Shown here one piece after another: positions 61,000 to 64,000 of a DNA stretch of 64,000 nt. How positions within the stretch are numbered: position 1 is the stretch's first letter; every line of letters begins with the position of its first letter. The DNA lies in the NCBI GenBank assembly GCA_044370475.1, contig JBILVK010000001.1, forward strand, positions 62,001-126,000, written 5' to 3'. The stretch is from B1 sp044370475. GTDB taxonomy: Bacteria > Bacteroidota > Bacteroidia > UKL13-3. The notes under the pieces were generated by a model. It saw nothing but the letters and a program-made list of their open reading frames with translations, made no database searches and was not told the origin of the DNA. The translations under genes and the position numbers were made by a program.

Positions 61000-61007
61000 C
61001 AAAGATA
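61000..61007 (-). promoter_or_regulatory. Bacteroidota-type -7 element for ispH
   Basis: TATCTTTG on the minus strand matches TAnnTTTG exactly, only 7 bases before the ATG at 60992, so the mRNA may be nearly leaderless. Confidence 0.4.
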
Positions 61008-61048
61008 AGGAATCTCAATAATTCCTATCCCTTATAACGTAGTTTCAT

Positions 61049-61056
61049 TAATTTTG
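61049..61056 (+). promoter_or_regulatory. Bacteroidota-type -7 element for the DUF2452 gene
   Basis: TAATTTTG matches TAnnTTTG, 50 bases before the TTG start at 61107. A near-copy of the GGTYYRRACC motif (TGTCTGAACC) follows within ten bases. Confidence 0.35.
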
Positions 61057-61106
61057 TTTGTCTGAACCAATAACTCATTCAAAATAATTTTTGACAGTAA
61101 ACTCAA

Positions 61107-61589
61107 TTGTCATTAAAACAAAGCACACCAATAAAGGTTTATAAAGACATGACAACCGAAAACAAAATGCTCGATGAAGATGGAAGCTACATTGGCCCTG
61201 CAAGTTTATCCCCAATTCCTTTAAACCTAGGTTCACCAGTAATTAAACCTCAAGATAAAGGCATGATAAGGGCAAATGCGGTAGAAGCAATGCACCACTA
61301 TGCCAACCAAGAAATGGCTATGTTAAAGAAACAAGCCGATTTAATCATGGAACAGGTTAGAGAAATTGAAAACAGGCTAAAAGTATCAGAACGAATTTAT
61401 GAATCTGACATGCGCTTTCAACCTGTTATTGGCCAAACATACCACCTGTACGAAAAAGACGACCATTACAAAATGTCGCTTATTGGTCCGCAAGAATGGG
61501 GACAAAGCAAAGCAATGGGGAATTTTGTAGCAACGGTAAAGCTTCTAGGAGACCACAGCTGGGACCTAATATCAAAAGCTACGGCCTAA
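61107..61589 (+). CDS. DUF2452 family protein
   Basis: A 160-residue cytoplasmic protein. It has the DUF2452 pattern: PLNLGSPVIKPQDKG, a helical middle (AMLKKQADLIMEQVREIENR), then MRFQPVIGQTYHLYEKDD and LIGPQEWGQS. The family is common in Bacteroidota and the function is unknown. I chose the TTG at 61107 because the segment IKVYKD just before the first ATG (61149) looks like the usual start region of this family; the ATG remains possible. Its last 4 bases (CTAA) overlap the stop of the convergent PD40 gene. Confidence 0.78.
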   Translation: MSLKQSTPIKVYKDMTTENKMLDEDGSYIGPASLSPIPLNLGSPVIKPQDKGMIRANAVEAMHHYANQEMAMLKKQADLIMEQVREIENRLKVSERIYESDMRFQPVIGQTYHLYEKDDHYKMSLIGPQEWGQSKAMGNFVATVKLLGDHSWDLISKATA

Positions 61590-62629
61590 TCCTTCCATTC
61601 GGCCACAAACAAGTTAGTATCTCTTGTTCCGCCATTGTTACGGTTGCTCGAGAAAATTAACTTTTTGCCATCCGGCGAAAACATAGGAAAAGCATTAAAC
61701 AAACTTGTTTGAGTTACTCTTTCCAAGCCTGTTCCATCCACATTTATGAGGTACAATTGAAAATCATAGCCCTTCTCACTGTGATGGTTTGAACTAAAAA
61801 TAATCTTGTTTGAAGATGGGTGATAAAACGGAGCCCAATTAGCCTTTCCTAACTGTGTAACTTGTTTTAAATCGCTACCATCTATATTACAAGTGTAAAT
61901 CTCCATATTGGTTGGCGCAACCAATCCTTTAGACAATAAATCCTTATAATCTGCTACCTCAGCCTCAGCTGTTGGCCTAGAAGCCCTAAAAACCAATTTG
62001 GTTCCATCTGGAGAAAAGAATGCTCCACCATCATACCCCAAACCAAATGTAATTTGCTTCACATTCTTTCCATCAATATCCATGAGGTATAAATCCAAAT
62101 CTCCATTTCTAGTACTTGTAAATACAATCTTATCGCCTTTTGGACTTACTGTTGCCTCCGCATCATAGCCAGGCTCATTGGTTAATTGCTTAATTATTTT
62201 TCCTTTTTCATTCGAAATAAAAATATCAAACTCAGGATAAATTGCCCATAAATACCTCTTAGAAGGTGGCGGGTCGGCAGGACAATTTTTATTAGCATGG
62301 TGGGTGGAAGCAAACAAAATATCCTTGTTATTTGGCATATAATAACTACAAGTAGTTCTACCTCCTCCAGTACTAATCAATTGAGGGATTTTTGAAGTAT
62401 CGTTATTTTTCCTCAAATCCATCATAAAAATCTGATCACAACTTAATCCCCACTTCTTGTTATTACTTTGGAAACTAATTTTATGATTATCGAAACTCCA
62501 ATAAGCTTCAGCGTTATCACCACCAAATGTTATTTGTTTAATGTTCTGTAAATGCGACTCATTGTTTTGAGCAAACAATGATGAAGTAAATAAAATTCCG
62601 AGTAAGAATAAAAATGATCTAGTTAACAT
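61586..62629 (-). CDS. exported TolB-like PD40 beta-propeller protein
   Basis: A 347-residue protein. A signal peptide (LFLLGILFTSSLFAQ) is followed by PD40 repeats of a six-bladed TolB-like propeller: AYWSFDNHKISFQSN, DAEATVSPKGDKIVFTSTRN, DGGAFFSPDGTKLVFRASRP, NAFPMFSPDGKKLIFSSNRN. The insert NKNCPADPPPSKRY is unusual. It binds partner proteins or sugars in the periplasm or at the surface. It follows the HmuY-like gene by 30 bases, so it belongs to the operon with the TonB-dependent receptor. Confidence 0.87.
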   Translation of the reverse strand: MLTRSFLFLLGILFTSSLFAQNNESHLQNIKQITFGGDNAEAYWSFDNHKISFQSNNKKWGLSCDQIFMMDLRKNNDTSKIPQLISTGGGRTTCSYYMPNNKDILFASTHHANKNCPADPPPSKRYLWAIYPEFDIFISNEKGKIIKQLTNEPGYDAEATVSPKGDKIVFTSTRNGDLDLYLMDIDGKNVKQITFGLGYDGGAFFSPDGTKLVFRASRPTAEAEVADYKDLLSKGLVAPTNMEIYTCNIDGSDLKQVTQLGKANWAPFYHPSSNKIIFSSNHHSEKGYDFQLYLINVDGTGLERVTQTSLFNAFPMFSPDGKKLIFSSNRNNGGTRDTNLFVAEWKD

Positions 62630-62659
62630 AATTTATAATTATTTAATTGTAAAGTGAGT

Positions 62660-63670
62660 CTAATTTAATGGTGAAACTTCGAACCTAGGCGCACCTTTTA
62701 CACCTTGCTTGCTATAGTAATCTGTAAATCTTAATTTGTAATAAACAGGGTTTGGCCCTTGGCTTTTAAAAATATAGCTAACATACTTTCTGGTGGTATA
62801 TCTTCCTTGGTTAAAATCGTATAACTTCCATTCAAAGCCTATCACATCCCTTTTATATTTATAAACCAAATTCTGTACTGATTTTTTATTGATGGATTCA
62901 AATTTTAAAGTGCTATCAATTGCTACTGTTACTGTTTTCGGATTAATATGAATACCTGTAACCGTATACAATAAAGGAGGATTAAACTCATAATAAATCC
63001 ACCTGCATCTTAAAAAACAGAATTGCCAATCATTGTTATTGGGTTCGAAGTTTCTTGAAGAAAGGGTAGTAAAATCAAAATATACTTGATTCTTATAAGG
63101 TACCTTTTCAATATCAACTACTTTTAACAAATGGCCAGATAAATCAGCAACTGAAATACCATATTGCCCTCCCATGGTTCTGCTTAACTTAAACTGAAAA
63201 TACCTGCCAGCAGGAGTGCTTTCGATGCCTCTATCGATGATATAGATGGAATCTAAACTTTTTCCATCAAACGGATTACACCAATTTCTTAATGCAATTG
63301 AATCTCCACCGGAAGATTCATCCCAACGCCATTTAAGTTCATTGATATTTATGCTTTTTAGAAAATCTCTTTTACCCACAACAGAAATGAGCACCCCTTT
63401 TCCTCCATTTATCATGATACGATTTGCTTGAGGATTGCAATCAAATGCCAAATCCCATGATGCATTTTTAACACGAGACTTTTCTATGTTTGAATCCATA
63501 AAATTAATGTAGACTTGGTCCTCATAATTTTCGCCAAGTGGTACTTGTAAAATAGAAATCGCATCTATGGGACGAGTAGGTAAAACTATTGCAGTCTCTT
63601 CCTTCTCACATGAAGTAAAGAACAAAGCAAATAGCAAACCAATCCATATTTTATTTAATAATTCTCTCAC
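62660..63670 (-). CDS. HmuY-like lipoprotein
   Basis: A 336-residue lipoprotein. The signal has the lipobox LFFTSC, followed by EKEE. The body has the HmuY-like form: QVYINFMDSNIEKSRVKNAS, then WDLAFDC, RNWCNPFDG and WQFCFLRCRWIYY. HmuY proteins bind heme and hand it to a TonB-dependent receptor. The start is GTG at 63670; there is no ATG before the signal. It lies 10 bases after the receptor gene. Heme binding is inferred from the family and context; the two His of Porphyromonas HmuY cannot be confirmed by eye. Confidence 0.8.
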   Translation of the reverse strand: MRELLNKIWIGLLFALFFTSCEKEETAIVLPTRPIDAISILQVPLGENYEDQVYINFMDSNIEKSRVKNASWDLAFDCNPQANRIMINGGKGVLISVVGKRDFLKSININELKWRWDESSGGDSIALRNWCNPFDGKSLDSIYIIDRGIESTPAGRYFQFKLSRTMGGQYGISVADLSGHLLKVVDIEKVPYKNQVYFDFTTLSSRNFEPNNNDWQFCFLRCRWIYYEFNPPLLYTVTGIHINPKTVTVAIDSTLKFESINKKSVQNLVYKYKRDVIGFEWKLYDFNQGRYTTRKYVSYIFKSQGPNPVYYKLRFTDYYSKQGVKGAPRFEVSPLN

Positions 63671-63680
63671 ACCTTAAACA

Positions 63681-64000
63681 TTAAAAGAAACTATATTTTA
63701 CGCCTATAAAAGCAGACCTTCCCAAGCCAGTAGAGGCTGAGCTGCTCGCTGATGAATGCGGACCTCCAACAAGACTTGCACTCACATTAACAATATTGAA
63801 CAAATTTTTGACACCTGCTGTTATAGATATTTTGTTTTTATAAAACGACTTATTTAGGGTAAAGTCCATTAGGGTAAATGGATCAATATAACTTACCGAA
63901 ACATTATTGTTTAAGTAATTATATTGGTACATCTGCAACTTACCATTCAACTTGGTGAAAAGACTCAAATTTAAACCATACTTTACAATGCTATAGCCTA
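63681..64000 (-). CDS. TonB-dependent receptor, C-terminal part (cut by window edge)
   Basis: The last 106 codons of a TonB-dependent outer-membrane receptor; the frame stays open to base 64000, so the gene begins outside the window. The beta-barrel end is clear: alternating strands, the marker ITAGVKNLFNI, and a C-terminal aromatic residue (FIGVKYSFF). It heads the operon with the HmuY-like lipoprotein and the PD40 protein, so heme or another iron carrier is the likely substrate. The Ser-rich stretch SSASSSASTG lies in an outer loop. Confidence 0.9.
   Translation of the reverse strand, partial: GYSIVKYGLNLSLFTKLNGKLQMYQYNYLNNNVSVSYIDPFTLMDFTLNKSFYKNKISITAGVKNLFNIVNVSASLVGGPHSSASSSASTGLGRSAFIGVKYSFF

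Overview
This 64 kb window is a gene-dense, AT-rich chromosome segment from a member of the Bacteroidota. The evidence is consistent. Four secreted proteins end in type IX secretion (T9SS) type A sorting domains with a YPNP/FPNP motif (9968-18241, 18472-21003, 41463-42269, 54916-57264). There is an LruC-type lipoprotein, a TonB-dependent receptor next to a HmuY-like lipoprotein, and many Bacteroidota-restricted families (DUF2851, DUF4286, DUF4292, DUF5723, DUF6427, DUF2795). Many genes have a Bacteroidota-type -7 promoter element, TAnnTTTG or TAnnTTCG, just upstream of their start. I cannot place the order or genus. I see no rRNA, tRNA, CRISPR array, insertion sequence or prophage, and no gene-free stretch longer than about 300 bases.

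Layout. 57-9700: an LruC lipoprotein, a three-gene phosphorelay (membrane histidine kinase, single-domain receiver, hybrid kinase), the menaquinone pair menI-menF, a TIGR02453 protein and a methyltransferase. 9968-21003: two T9SS cargo proteins, a 2757-residue modular surface protein and a secreted EndA-type nuclease. 21182-25464: a DUF2851 protein, a small secreted protein, a mini PspC protein, a kinase/OmpR-type regulator pair and a VOC protein. 25536-31743: uvrA and a three-gene envelope operon (489-aa secreted protein, DUF6427, YdcF). 31809-38679: hflX, a secreted NTF2-like protein, then a glycan locus with a GT2 transferase, a methyltransferase and a GT-C/TPR fusion. 38868-42269: a Fic-derived HTH protein, a DUF2795 protein, menE and a T9SS protein. 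42347-49158: one long minus-strand envelope cluster (flippase, dut, sugar nucleotidyltransferase, TPR, DUF4292 lipoprotein, EnvC-like factor). 49261-54762: TPR, DUF4286, two small membrane proteins, rpoN and a WG-repeat protein. 54916-64000: a T9SS M6 metalloprotease, comF, DUF5723, a glutathione peroxidase, ispH, DUF2452, and a heme-uptake-like operon cut by the window edge.

Most of the genes serve the cell envelope: surface-protein export, glycan assembly and peptidoglycan hydrolase control. Housekeeping genes sit between them (uvrA, hflX, rpoN, ispH, dut, and three scattered menaquinone genes).

The observations I rate highest are: a recurrent near-palindromic motif, GGTYYRRACC (best form TTGGTTCGAACCAA), present 10 times and read in several codon frames; a Fic-fold protein whose catalytic motif is completely lost and which carries two C-terminal HTH-like segments; a 24-bp perfect palindrome that encodes the last four residues and stop of two convergent genes; and two glycosyltransferase-2 relics built into membrane proteins.
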